A DNA stretch of 64,000 nt. It comes from Butyricicoccus sp. OM04-18BH. Its GTDB lineage: Bacteria > Bacillota > Clostridia > Oscillospirales > Butyricicoccaceae. The stretch is from assembly GCF_003481705.1 (NCBI RefSeq), contig NZ_QULN01000005.1:132215-196214 (forward strand). Direction: 5' to 3'. The notes beneath the pieces are model-generated. The model was not told where the DNA came from. It saw only the letters and a program-made list of their open reading frames with translations, and did no database searches. Positions 43,274 through 52,283 of this stretch are shown here, piece by piece; positions within the stretch are counted from its first letter, which is position 1; every line of letters begins with the position of its first letter. Both the position numbers and the translations under genes were made by a program.

Positions 43274-43302
43274 ATTGTAGAAATCCGACGGGTTCTGCGC
43301 AA
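43274..43302 (-). promoter_or_regulatory. Promoter of the ATP synthase operon
   Basis: On the minus strand TTGCGC (43297-43302) and TACAAT (43274-43279) are 17 bases apart, about 36 bases upstream of the atpB start. Confidence 0.6.
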
Positions 43303-43413
43303 GCTTACGAAAATAAAAAAAATAAACCCGCGCAATTTGACGGGTTTCATAAAATTTCCGAAAGCGATTTGATGAATTTTGACCAGCGTGCTATGATATA
43401 AAATAGCTTTTCC

Positions 43414-45054
43414 ATGGGGGGAATGAAATTGACAAATACATATTCTTCCGGCTCGCTGCACCGGCGTGTGCGCCGGATGCTGATCCTGTGCATTGCCGTG
43501 GTCGTACTTCTGGCGACGTCGGTCGGCCTGGGCATCAGTCTGCATCAGGAGGTGCGCACGCGCGATCAGCTGCTGTCCAACGCCGCTCAGATGGCGGCCG
43601 ACGCGCCGCTCCTGACGGATACGATCCAGACCGATACCGCGCAGCAGTATCTCGAACGGACCGTCCGCCGCGTAGCCGCGGTGGATATGCTCGGCATATA
43701 TGACGTACAGGGCAGACCTTTGGTATTCTACGATCTCGCCGCCGGCGAGGGAGAGGCGTCCGTGCTGCCGATCCTGCGGGCCGATACGGTCCGCCGCCTG
43801 TACAGCGAGCAAAAACCGCTGCTTTCCAGCGATGAGATGCCGGAGGGCGCCGACCGCTGCGCCTACGCCGTGGTGCGCGATGAAAACGGACAGGCGTTCG
43901 GCATCGTGATGGCGGGTCTGTATCTGCGCTCCTATCGCCGGACGGTGCTGCGCGTGCTGCTGTTCTACTGTCTGATCACCCTGCTCGCGCTCGGTGTCGG
44001 CAGTCTGCTCAGCGTGCGCTTCTCTAATCATATCAAGCAGGAGCTGCTCGGCTATGAGCCGGATGCGTTCCGTCAGCTGTTTTTGCAGCGTATGGATATC
44101 CTCGATGCGCTCGACGAGGGTCTGCTGGCCATTGATTCGCACAGCACGATCACCTATATCAACCGTGCGGCGGCGGACATCCTCAGCATCCGCACGAGTG
44201 ATGCGCTCGGACAGCCGCTCAGGGCGATCTATCCGCGTTCGACCATCGCGCGCGTCATGCAGACCGGAAAAAGCGAGTACAACATCAGTCTGGAATCCAT
44301 CAAGCACGTTTCGGTCATATCCGACCGCATGCCGCTCTGGCGCGACGGGGAGATCGAGGGCGCGATCGCTATTTTCCGCAACCGCACCGAGGTCACAAGG
44401 CTGGCGCAGGATCTGACCGGCGTACAGCATATCGTAGAGGCGCTGCGGGCGTATACGCACGAATTCACCAACAAGCTGCATGTCATTCTCGGTCTGCTCC
44501 AGCTCGGGGAAAACAGGCAGGCCGAGGAATACGTTCTGCGTCTGACGAAGACGCGCGCACACTCGATCAGCTATATCTCCGAGCGCATTCAGGAGCCGTC
44601 GGTCGCGGCTCTCCTGATCGGCAAATCATACCGCGCCGCCGAGCTGGGCATTCGGTTCGTCCTCGACCCGGCCAGCGAGCTGCGCGGGGACGGACAGTAC
44701 CTGCCGGCCAGCAGCCTGATCACCATCCTCGGCAATCTGACGGAAAATGCGTTCGACGCCCTGCGCAGCGCACCGGAGAATGCGCAGAAGGAAGTGACGG
44801 TCAGCATCCGCGAGGGTGAGCACGGCATGCTCCTCAGCGTGGATGACAGCGGCACAGGCATGGCAGCGCCGCAGCTCGACCGTATTTTTGAGCGCGGCTT
44901 CTCGACCAAGGGCGAGGGACGCGGCACAGGACTTTCGCTCGTCAAGGAGACCGTAGATGCCTTCGGCGGCACGATCCGCGTGGAGTCCGAGCCGGGCATC
45001 GGCAGCTCATTCATCATCACACTTTCCGACGCGGAAAGCCGCGCACAGACCTAA
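43414..45054 (+). CDS. CitA/DcuS-type sensor histidine kinase
   Basis: Up to 546 residues. TM1 about 22-45, an extracytoplasmic sensor of about 115 residues with VDMLGIYDVQGRPLVF, TM2 about 178-200, a cytoplasmic PAS domain (about 215-320) with DEGLLAIDSHSTITYINRAA, then the SpoOB-type dimerisation helix holding the phospho-His in YTHEFTNKLHVILGLLQLG, and an ATPase domain with NLTENAFDAL, DDSGTGM and GRGTGLSLVKE. This is the CitA/DcuS/DctS class that senses di- or tricarboxylates. The start is uncertain: ATG 43414 lacks a Shine-Dalgarno, while TTG 43429 lies seven bases after a G6 tract. The response regulator follows 16 bases later. No carboxylate transporter is adjacent. Confidence 0.87.
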   Translation: MGGMKLTNTYSSGSLHRRVRRMLILCIAVVVLLATSVGLGISLHQEVRTRDQLLSNAAQMAADAPLLTDTIQTDTAQQYLERTVRRVAAVDMLGIYDVQGRPLVFYDLAAGEGEASVLPILRADTVRRLYSEQKPLLSSDEMPEGADRCAYAVVRDENGQAFGIVMAGLYLRSYRRTVLRVLLFYCLITLLALGVGSLLSVRFSNHIKQELLGYEPDAFRQLFLQRMDILDALDEGLLAIDSHSTITYINRAAADILSIRTSDALGQPLRAIYPRSTIARVMQTGKSEYNISLESIKHVSVISDRMPLWRDGEIEGAIAIFRNRTEVTRLAQDLTGVQHIVEALRAYTHEFTNKLHVILGLLQLGENRQAEEYVLRLTKTRAHSISYISERIQEPSVAALLIGKSYRAAELGIRFVLDPASELRGDGQYLPASSLITILGNLTENAFDALRSAPENAQKEVTVSIREGEHGMLLSVDDSGTGMAAPQLDRIFERGFSTKGEGRGTGLSLVKETVDAFGGTIRVESEPGIGSSFIITLSDAESRAQT

Positions 45055-45070
45055 GGAGGAACGATCTGCA

Positions 45071-45745
45071 ATGTATACAGTGGTCATTATTGAAGATGAT
45101 CCGATGATCACGCGGCTGAACCGCCGTTATGTGGAGCAGGACAGCCGTTTTGCCGTCGTACAGACCTTTTCGGCGGCGCATCCGGCTCTGTTCTGGCTTC
45201 AGCACAATCCGATCGACCTGATCATCCTGGACGTTTACATGCCGCAGATGAGCGGCACCGAGCTGCTGCTGCAGCCCCGCGCGAAGGGCGTGGACGCGGA
45301 CGTGATCATGGTAACGTCTGCAAACGATGCCAAAACAGTCAATGACGCGGTACGGCTGGGCGCCGTGGATTATCTGGTCAAGCCCTTTGCCTATGAGCGG
45401 TTTCAGCAGGCGCTCGAGGTGTTCTGCCGCCGCCGGGAAAGCGTGCAGCGCGACAGCTTCAGTCAGGATGCGCTCGATCACACGCTGTTCCGGCAGACGG
45501 CGCCGGCGCCGTCTGCTGCTCCCCCGAAGGGCCTGCAAAGCCAGACTCTTGCGCGGATCGAGACCTATCTGCGCGCCGCGCCGGACGAGCGGCACACGAG
45601 CGATGAAATCGCCTCGCACGTCGGTCTGTCGGTCGTAACCGTGCGCCGGTACATGAATTATCTGACCGACCGGCAGATCATCGGCAGCGAAATGGACTAC
45701 CTCACCGGCGGTCGGCCGTGTCTGGTGTATTTTCTGCGGCAGTAA
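45071..45745 (+). CDS. CitB/DcuR-type response regulator
   Basis: A 224-residue protein from ATG 45071 (AAGGAGG upstream). Receiver domain: VVIIEDDPM (acidic pair), LIILDVYMPQMSG (phospho-Asp near residue 55), MVTSAND and LVKPFAYERF (Lys). The C-terminal part has a helix-turn-helix of the CitB type (TSDEIASHVGLSVVTVRRYM). Partner of the upstream kinase; likely activates genes for carboxylate uptake or fermentation located elsewhere. Confidence 0.9.
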   Translation: MYTVVIIEDDPMITRLNRRYVEQDSRFAVVQTFSAAHPALFWLQHNPIDLIILDVYMPQMSGTELLLQPRAKGVDADVIMVTSANDAKTVNDAVRLGAVDYLVKPFAYERFQQALEVFCRRRESVQRDSFSQDALDHTLFRQTAPAPSAAPPKGLQSQTLARIETYLRAAPDERHTSDEIASHVGLSVVTVRRYMNYLTDRQIIGSEMDYLTGGRPCLVYFLRQ

Positions 45746-46307
45746 GCGGGCGGTCTGCGCGGATACCGGGGGATTTCAGCGAAAAAACGCAGAGAGAAAG
45801 TTCTTCAATTACTTTGCCGCCGCCTGGAACCGGGACGGACCGGCTCTGCGCATGGCAGGAAAGCTGCTGGATACCGCCCCGGCGGACCATCATCTGCTGC
45901 TCCTCTCTTCTGAATTTTGCTGGATTTGTCCCTCTGCTAATCAACTACAACCTTTGCCCTCAAGAACTGACAAAACCTTTTAGAAATTTTTATGAACGCC
46001 AATCTGAACAGCAAAAACCGGAGCGTACAGCCTGAAATTCAGCTGTGCGCTCCGGTTTGTTTTGATGGTGCCAATATTGCGTTTTTTGCGTAGAAGATGT
46101 TGTAACAAGCAACGGATTTGATTGTTCAAATCCAGCCCCGCAGGGAAAAATCTCTGTGACCCTTACTGTCTTTTTGCAGCGACTCGATATTTTTCTTCAT
46201 CTTGCGCGACGGCACATCGGGTAAAAACGAAAGAAAGCAGCAATGCAGCCTCCAAATACGAGGCGCATCACCGCTTTGGTTTTCTGTTTTTTGAAATCCG
46301 GTGTGGG
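45746..46307. other. 562-bp gap with a terminator and gene debris
   Basis: No intact gene. A terminator-like hairpin (AACCGGAGCG paired with CGCTCCGGTT, then TGTTTTG) lies at 46017-46061. GGATTTGA-TTG-TTCAAATCC forms a hairpin at about 46115-46134. Minus-strand codons at about 46140-46210 spell KKNIESLQKDSKGHRDFSLR in an open frame without start, possibly the tail of a lost gene I cannot name. Confidence 0.4.
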
Positions 46308-47000
46308 TTACAGCTCTTCCACCGACACAATTCCCTCGCGCCTGCCGACAAGTGTCAGCAGCTTTTCTACGCCGCAGCTGCGCGGCAGGCGCAGCGTAAA
46401 GATAGCGCAGGCGTTATGCTCACCGTTTTCTGCCGAGCGCGTAATCTGGATGTTCAGCACTTTAATATTGCAGCTGCGGTAGAGCTGAAGCACATCGTCC
46501 AGACAGTGCTTGCCCTCGTATTCCATATACAGATTGATCTCCGGCACATTTTCGAGCACGCGGTACTCGATACGCGAGAACACAAGCTCGGCGAGCATGA
46601 TGAACACGGTCGCGAGAATGCCGCCCTCGTAGAAGCCGCCGCCAAAGGTGAGGCCGATGATGGCCGAGGTCCAGAGACCAGCCGCCGTGGTCAGACCCTT
46701 GACGCGCTGCCGCTTGGTAACGATGATGGTGCCCGCACCGATGAAGCCAATTCCGGCAACGACCTGCGCGCCCAGACGCGCCATATCGGTGAAATAGTGC
46801 ATATTCAGATACAGATACTGACTCGTCAGCGTGGTGATGGCCGCGCCGATGCAGATGAGGATGTGCGTGCGGAAGCCGGCCGGGCGGCGCTTGTACGAGC
46901 GCTCGATACCGATAATGCCGCCGCAGATGAGCGCGCAGGCCAGACGCACGAACACGGAAAGCGTCGTCACGTCGCGCAGGCCGTCAAAAACAGATAACAT
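46308..47000 (-). CDS. MgtC/SapB family membrane protein, second copy
   Basis: A 230-residue protein. Five or so hydrophobic segments carry the MgtC signature: CALICGGIIGIERSYKRRPA then GFRTHILICIGAAITTL, and QVVAGIGFIGAGTIIVTKRQ with VKGLTTAAGLWTSAIIGL. A C-terminal soluble ACT-like region follows (INLYMEYEGKHCLDDVLQL). MgtC proteins are linked to magnesium limitation and modulation of the F-ATP synthase. It starts 14 bases after its paralogue, so the two are an operon. Confidence 0.9.
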   Translation of the reverse strand: MLSVFDGLRDVTTLSVFVRLACALICGGIIGIERSYKRRPAGFRTHILICIGAAITTLTSQYLYLNMHYFTDMARLGAQVVAGIGFIGAGTIIVTKRQRVKGLTTAAGLWTSAIIGLTFGGGFYEGGILATVFIMLAELVFSRIEYRVLENVPEINLYMEYEGKHCLDDVLQLYRSCNIKVLNIQITRSAENGEHNACAIFTLRLPRSCGVEKLLTLVGRREGIVSVEEL

Positions 47001-47013
47001 AGCAGTCCACTCC

Positions 47014-47739
47014 TTACAGCTCTTCGATCACGCAAAGGCAGTCCAGCTCCGCCAGATCGGAGAGAAGCTGCGTGTGCGGTATTTTTTCATTGAGGCGGAT
47101 CGAGAAGATCGCACTTGGGTGCAGCGCCTCGCCACTTTTGTTCCGCTCGATATCGATGTCGTAGATCTGCACGTTCTGCGCTTTCAGCTGATTGATGATG
47201 GTACTGATGTCCCCGAGCGAATAGAACTCCATGTACAGATTGATGTCACGCGCGTTCTCCTGTATGTACGCATCCACAATTGGGAACAGGCGGATGCTGA
47301 GAAATATCATCGCGAATGCGATGAACACGCACTCGTAAAATCCTGCGCCGACCGCAAGGCCGGTGCAGGCCGATGCCCACAGACCAGCGGCAGTGGTCAG
47401 GCCCTTGACCTGCTGGCGGCCGGTAACGAGAATGGTTCCTGCGCCCAGAAAGCCGATGCCGTTGATGACCTGTGCGCCGAAACGCGAAACGTCGGTTTTT
47501 ATGCCGATCTCTGCGCAAATATCCGACCACGGCCCTGTCACCATGGTAAATTCGTACAGGCTGAGCAGCACGGTCAGCGCTGCGCCAAGACAGACGAGCA
47601 TATAGGTGCGGAAACCGGCCGGACGGCGCTTGCGTCCGCGCTCCAGACCGATGCAGCCGCCGAGCAGCATCGCAAGGGCGAGCCGCACTACGACCGAGGC
47701 GAAATGAAGTTCGCGCAGGTATTGTATCATTCCACTCAT
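47014..47739 (-). CDS. MgtC/SapB family membrane protein, first copy
   Basis: A 241-residue paralogue of the downstream gene: LAMLLGGCIGLERGRKRRPA, GFRTYMLVCLGAALTVLL, NGIGFLGAGTILVTGRQQ and VKGLTTAAGLWASACTGLAV, with a soluble C-terminal domain (IVDAYIQENARDINLYMEFY). The central loop is longer than in its partner (GPWSDICAEIGIKTD). ATG 47739 is chosen although GAGGAG is 13 bases away; earlier frame extensions run into the upstream terminator. No M-box riboswitch fits in the short upstream gap. Confidence 0.88.
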   Translation of the reverse strand: MSGMIQYLRELHFASVVVRLALAMLLGGCIGLERGRKRRPAGFRTYMLVCLGAALTVLLSLYEFTMVTGPWSDICAEIGIKTDVSRFGAQVINGIGFLGAGTILVTGRQQVKGLTTAAGLWASACTGLAVGAGFYECVFIAFAMIFLSIRLFPIVDAYIQENARDINLYMEFYSLGDISTIINQLKAQNVQIYDIDIERNKSGEALHPSAIFSIRLNEKIPHTQLLSDLAELDCLCVIEEL

Positions 47740-47762
47740 TTGATGTAGGTTCTCCTCACTCG

Positions 47763-47806
47763 ATAAAAAGTGCACACGCTGCCAATATGTATGCAGCGTG
47801 TGCAGC
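47763..47806 (-). terminator. Terminator after the EEP hydrolase gene
   Basis: On the minus strand GCTGCACACGCTGC pairs with GCAGCGTGTGCAC, followed by TTTTTATCG. Confidence 0.82.
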
Positions 47807-47828
47807 TTTCTACAATAGATTTCAGTAT

Positions 47829-48872
47829 TTACTTTGCGAAGCGACAGTCTGCCCAGCAGGCGTTGTGGTCGGACAGCTCGGGACCGGTGAACTTCGCCAG
47901 CGCGCTGCCCGGCTCGGCCCAGGTGCAGTCCTTCGTTTCGGTCGAAATCGTGCCGTGATCGACGCATTCCATGCCGCGCGCCATCAGCCAGTCCAGCTTG
48001 AGCAGCATGCTCTTGCCGCCCGGCATCGGCTTGCGGCGCGTGCCCTCGATGCTGCTGAACTCGCGGTAGGAGAAGCCGTTTTCCTCGGCCTGCGGCAGGA
48101 CGCGCTCGTATTTCTCGACCGCCGCCATGTGCTTCGCGAGGCGCTCCGGGTCGTTGAACAGCGCGGTGAAGCCCGGAATATCGTTGCCGTCGAAGGTGTT
48201 GGTGTTCAGGTCGCCGCCAATCATGACCGGCGTGTCCGGCGCGAACGAACGGCGGATCTCATCATATACGACTGCCATCTGCGCTGCGCGGCCCTCGCTG
48301 TCCGCACGGTTCTCCAGATGAACGCTGACCGCGCCGACCTCGCGTCCGCCGATGTCGAGCGAGCAGACGATGGCGACACGTGCGCCGATGCGCTTCTGGC
48401 GGTCGTAGTACCAGTTGTACTGCTCGGGCATATGAACGACCTTCGCCCAGCGGATGGGCCAGCGGGAGAACAGGGCGTTGCCGTGGAAGCCCTTGTTGTC
48501 CTCGGGATTTACCAGCTCGATGAACTCCAGACCATAGGCATAGTTCATGCCGATGGACTTGGCGATCTCATACGCCACGTTGCAGTTGCCCGAACGGACC
48601 GCGCCGTCATCCAGCTCGTTGGCGTAGATGATGTCCATGTTTTTGAGGTCGGGGCACATATTGAGAAAGTCGATGGTTTCGTGAAGCGTCTGGCCGCGTT
48701 CGATGTTGAACACGACATGGCGCAGCACCTCGGGCACCTCAGCCGGTGCCTCGACCAGATTGTGCACCTCGCACTGCTGGTACTGCGGAATTTTATCCAT
48801 TACCTTGAACTGACCGAGCGTCGGTACCAGATTGCCGAGGGCGATACGGTTTTCATAGGACATAGTTTCCAT
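47829..48872 (-). CDS. Endonuclease/exonuclease/phosphatase (EEP) family hydrolase
   Basis: A 347-residue protein of the EEP (DNase I-like) fold. Metal and catalytic motifs: VVFNIERG, DIIYANELDDG (Glu), GNALFSRWPI, AVSVHLENR, MIGGDLNTNTFDG (Asp, Asn) and the final PELSDHNACWADCR (SDH). The group includes phosphodiesterases, nucleases and sphingomyelinase-like enzymes. It lies downstream of a GPH symporter (146 bases apart) in the same direction and under the probable control of a divergent RpiR regulator, which suggests a carbohydrate- or phosphodiester-related substrate. No signal peptide is visible. Confidence 0.85.
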   Translation of the reverse strand: METMSYENRIALGNLVPTLGQFKVMDKIPQYQQCEVHNLVEAPAEVPEVLRHVVFNIERGQTLHETIDFLNMCPDLKNMDIIYANELDDGAVRSGNCNVAYEIAKSIGMNYAYGLEFIELVNPEDNKGFHGNALFSRWPIRWAKVVHMPEQYNWYYDRQKRIGARVAIVCSLDIGGREVGAVSVHLENRADSEGRAAQMAVVYDEIRRSFAPDTPVMIGGDLNTNTFDGNDIPGFTALFNDPERLAKHMAAVEKYERVLPQAEENGFSYREFSSIEGTRRKPMPGGKSMLLKLDWLMARGMECVDHGTISTETKDCTWAEPGSALAKFTGPELSDHNACWADCRFAK

Positions 48873-49018
48873 TTGTTTGTTACACGCCTTTCAAGTTTGT
48901 TATGCGCCGGGATAGGGCCATGCGAAATAAGGGGCAGCCGGCAGAATACATGACTCCGCCGGCTGTTGCCATATAAGGGAAGAAAAAGATGATTAGTGAG
49001 TGTCAGAGTCTGTCGGAG

Positions 49019-50428
49019 TTATGCGTTTGCAGCGGCCTTTTCTGCCTCAGCAGCTTCGCGCTGCTTCATCTCGGTGATAATGCGCGGATAGATCTTATCG
49101 AGCTTGTAGAACAGAAGCAGTACGCCGATGCCGCCCCAGGCGATGATGTTGCCGATGATGTAGATGGCGATGAGCATCTGAGACTGTGCGGCATTGATGG
49201 TTACGGTGCCGGCGAAGCCTACGAGGCTCATCAGGGCGCCGAAGATCGCGCTCGTCATGCCGGAGCCGAACTTCTGGCCGGCGGTGGTTGCGGAAACCAT
49301 CAGGCCCTGTACGCGGATGCCGCTCTTCCATGCGCCGTATTCGATAACGTCAGCCAGCATGGAGTATTTTACGCCGCGGAAGCAGCCCTTGCCGATGCCG
49401 CGCATGACGCAGGCGAACAGCGCAAGATTGAGGGCGCTCGGGTTGATGAACAGGGAAACCGTGCCGATAACGGCGACGATTGCGCCGATGAGAGCGACAT
49501 TGCGCTTGCCAAACTTGGCGATGAACGGGGAGAGGACAAGAACGGTGACGATCTGCGGAATGGATTCGAAGGACGCGAGTGCGCCGAGCAGGTCGCGGTT
49601 GCCGAGGATGTACTGCGCGTAATAAGCGTTGCAGGTGCCGGTGACGGCTTCATAGAAGGAGAGGAACACGGCGAGCATGAAGAACATGATGAAATACTTG
49701 TTCGTCACGCACAGCTTGATGCCCATCCAGAGCGGAACGTTCTTGCCGTCCTTGGTTTTGGTTTCTTCCTTGACGCGCTCGTGGCAGTTCTTGAAGCAGA
49801 TGAACAGCATGATGATCGAGACGATGGCGTAGAGAATGGAAACCTCGATCCATGCCTGCTGGGTGTCGCCCAGACGGGTGACGAGCGGGAAGGTAATGGC
49901 GGTGATGACCATGTTGCCGAGGGCGGACATACCGGTACGGAACAGGTTGACAACGGCGCGCTGGTCGGTGTCGCGGGTCATCAGCGTTGCCAGCGTTGCA
50001 TACGGGAGGTTCAGTGCGGTGTAAACAACGGTGGTGCAGAAGTTATAAGTAATGAAAACGTAGATGCCCTTGACGATCGGGGTTGCGGGCGGAACGGTGA
50101 ACAGCAGGATTGCTGCGATGCCGTACGGAATCATCATCCAGAGGATCCATGCACGGGACTTGCCGTGCTTGGAATGTGTGCGGTCAACCAGGTGACCGAT
50201 CAGTACGTCGGAAATACCATCGAAGAAACGCGAGAACAGCATGATGGTACCGATCATTGCTGCGGAGATGCCGACTACGTTGGTGTAGAAGTAAATCAGC
50301 AGCGAGGTTGTCAGGGCGTAGACAACGTTACAGGCAACGTCGCCGAGGCCGTAGGAAAACTTTTCTTTGAGATGGATCTTCTCAAATTCCTTATCACCCG
50401 CGAAAGTCGGGTTGCTGGATTTGCCCAT
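49019..50428 (-). CDS. GPH-family sugar:cation symporter
   Basis: A 469-residue transporter with about 12 segments. After a short polar N-terminus it reads KEKFSYGLGDVACNVVYALT, and FFDGISDVLIGHLVDRTHSK then GKSRAWILWMMIPYGIAAIL; these are hallmarks of the glycoside-pentoside-hexuronide:cation symporters (MelB-like), including the Asp residues for cation binding in helices II and IV. AALNLPYATL-type segment (YTALNLPYATLATLMTRD) is also typical. It probably imports a glycoside or hexuronide. The RpiR gene is divergent and likely its regulator. Confidence 0.9.
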   Translation of the reverse strand: MGKSSNPTFAGDKEFEKIHLKEKFSYGLGDVACNVVYALTTSLLIYFYTNVVGISAAMIGTIMLFSRFFDGISDVLIGHLVDRTHSKHGKSRAWILWMMIPYGIAAILLFTVPPATPIVKGIYVFITYNFCTTVVYTALNLPYATLATLMTRDTDQRAVVNLFRTGMSALGNMVITAITFPLVTRLGDTQQAWIEVSILYAIVSIIMLFICFKNCHERVKEETKTKDGKNVPLWMGIKLCVTNKYFIMFFMLAVFLSFYEAVTGTCNAYYAQYILGNRDLLGALASFESIPQIVTVLVLSPFIAKFGKRNVALIGAIVAVIGTVSLFINPSALNLALFACVMRGIGKGCFRGVKYSMLADVIEYGAWKSGIRVQGLMVSATTAGQKFGSGMTSAIFGALMSLVGFAGTVTINAAQSQMLIAIYIIGNIIAWGGIGVLLLFYKLDKIYPRIITEMKQREAAEAEKAAANA

Positions 50429-50665
50429 GGTTTTTGCTCAGTCCTTTTTTATTTTTCTTTTCTTACCAGTTGCAGCGATACAGACCGTCCGGTGCGCCGG
50501 GCGCATCGGGAGTGGGTCTGCCTTTGAGACGTTGTCCGGACTCGTCTCTCGCTATACCCTTTCAGTGGAAGTCCGTTCCACCGAACATTTACAAGTATAG
50601 CACTGAGCGGAATAAAATTCAATAATTCATGTTGTAAAAAGAATAATGTTCATTTTTGTGCATCC

Positions 50666-50694
50666 TTCACAAACCGGAAGAATTGTGTTACAAT
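50666..50694 (+). promoter_or_regulatory. Promoter of the rpiR-type gene
   Basis: TTCACA (50666-50671) and TACAAT (50689-50694) are 17 bases apart, 35 bases upstream of the ATG. Nearly the same sequence forms the promoter at 19287. Confidence 0.65.
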
Positions 50695-50729
50695 GAAAAC
50701 ATAATATGACACAGATAAAAGGTGAGCGT

Positions 50730-51566
50730 ATGGATAAAAACGTTTATGCTGCAATTCAGTCGCAATATGCGACTTTTTCCAAGGTTGGAAAGCGGATTGC
50801 CGACCATATCATAGCCGATCCGGTACATATTACCTCGATCAGCATTCAGCAGATGGCCGCCGAGCTGGGCATCGCAGAATCGAGTATTATTCGATTTTGC
50901 AAGATCCTCGGCTGCGCCGGGTTCAGCGAGATGAAGCTGCTGCTCGCGAAGTATTCGCCCAAATCAGTTCGAACAATATTCGAAGATTTGTCCGAAACCG
51001 ACAGTATTCAGACCATTTCCGAGAGCGTGTTTGGCCGCAACATCGACACGCTCGAGCGTGCGCTCCAGCTGCTCGACTTCCAGAAGATCGAGCAGGCGGT
51101 CGATGTGCTCAGTCGCGCCGAAAACATCCTCATTCTCGGTGTCGGCGCATCCGGCACCATCGCAGAGGACTTCTACATCCGTCTGATGCGCATCGGTTTC
51201 CGTGCGGTGTCGCTGACCGACTCGCATCTGATGCAGATTCAAGCAAGCCTGTGTATGCCGAATACCGCCGTGATCGCGATCTCGCACACCGGCAAGACAC
51301 GTGAGATCGTTTCCGCCGTCCGTACGGCGAAAGAGCACGGCGCGCAGACCATCGGCATCACCGGCTTCCCAGACACCCCGCTCAAAGCATCGAGCGACCT
51401 CTGTCTTGAGCTTTATTCGCCTGACCAGCTCTTTGTTTCGCCGCGTGTTGCACAGTTCTCGCTGATCGATTCGCTGTATGTCAGCCTTGCCATCCGCCAG
51501 AAAGACCGCGTTGTCCGCAATATCGAGCAGGTAAACGAGGCGCTCCGGCCGCTCCGCATGGAGTAA
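50730..51566 (+). CDS. MurR/RpiR-family transcriptional regulator
   Basis: A 278-residue protein from ATG 50730 (AAAGGTGA upstream). N-terminal HTH_6 domain (FSKVGKRIADHIIADP, QQMAAELGIAESSIIRFCKI, GFSEMKLLLAKY) and a C-terminal SIS domain (NILILGVGASGTIAEDFYI, AVIAISHTGKTREIVSAV) that binds a phosphosugar. Divergent from the GPH symporter and EEP hydrolase, which are its likely targets. Confidence 0.9.
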   Translation: MDKNVYAAIQSQYATFSKVGKRIADHIIADPVHITSISIQQMAAELGIAESSIIRFCKILGCAGFSEMKLLLAKYSPKSVRTIFEDLSETDSIQTISESVFGRNIDTLERALQLLDFQKIEQAVDVLSRAENILILGVGASGTIAEDFYIRLMRIGFRAVSLTDSHLMQIQASLCMPNTAVIAISHTGKTREIVSAVRTAKEHGAQTIGITGFPDTPLKASSDLCLELYSPDQLFVSPRVAQFSLIDSLYVSLAIRQKDRVVRNIEQVNEALRPLRME

Positions 51567-51622
51567 AAGACGAGAAAACACGGCTTTCGACAAACAAAAA
51601 TGCAAATGTAACGCCGACGAAT

Positions 51623-51785
51623 GAACACGGAACCTCTGAGATCCGTTGCAGCGATAGATAGCGCCGATGGCGCTGACCGTAGATGCCGATTGGTTCCAGC
51701 TCCGGTTCTTCATCACCGGCAACCAGATAATAATCTCCGACCAGTTCGTAAGTCCTGTGTGTTCGTCCGTTATGAATTTTTCCAT
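51623..51785 (-). pseudogene. tnpV: TnpV remnant of a Tn4451-like element
   Basis: ATG at 51785 begins MEKFIT, but the characteristic TnpV sequence TYELVGDYYLVAGDEEPELE then PIGIYGQRHRRYL lies in another frame, so at least one frameshift is present. The rest of the protein (about 80 residues) is missing. A scar of a conjugative or mobilisable element. Confidence 0.65.
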
Positions 51786-51853
51786 TGTAACAACCTCCGC
51801 TTTGTTTTGTGATTCTATGATAGCGGAGATTGCTCAAATAGGCGATGTACGAA

Positions 51854-51888
51854 AATCCCCTGCCGAGAAATATTCTCAGCAGGGGATT
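51854..51888 (+). terminator. Stem-loop after the RpiR region
   Basis: AATCCCCTGC pairs with GCAGGGGATT; inside it GAGAATA-type bases pair again. No long T-run; termination is plausible only. Confidence 0.5.
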
Positions 51889-51889
51889 C

Positions 51890-52283
51890 GTGTCTTTACG
51901 GCCCTTATGCGCTAATTTTGAATTGCTTCGTTATCAGCGCTGTCTGCATTGGACTTCACCCCCAATGCAGCTGTCCCATTTTCTTCTTTTCGATTTTCTT
52001 GAACTGCGTGATGGGACATTCCCTGTACTATTCGTCTGTCCCCTTCCCTCTCATACTTTGGGATGATTTACAGGTTCCACAAGAACGGTATACTAAGAAT
52101 GGTGTTGCGGGACAGCAGGTCTCCGCCGGATTATATGTGGCGAATAGACATCAATATTATGCGAATTGCAAATTTTCCTCTTGAAACCTCGGTTTCGTTC
52201 ATCTATAATTACAGTAAGATTTTTGGTCGATGCGGTGAGCAAAGTATCCGTCCCTCATCGGCAGCAGAAAGGATGCGAAGCGC
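51890..52283. other. 394-bp gap without recognised gene
   Basis: AT-richer DNA than its surroundings, with several short frames and no convincing start. It lies between a TnpV remnant and the LytTR gene and is probably debris of the same mobile element. The promoter of the LytTR gene should be here but I cannot assign it. Confidence 0.4.

Noticed and set aside
46110..46140. Possible tRNA T-arm (TTCAAATCC)
   Set aside because: Only a short hairpin; no D-arm, anticodon arm or acceptor stem can be formed around it.
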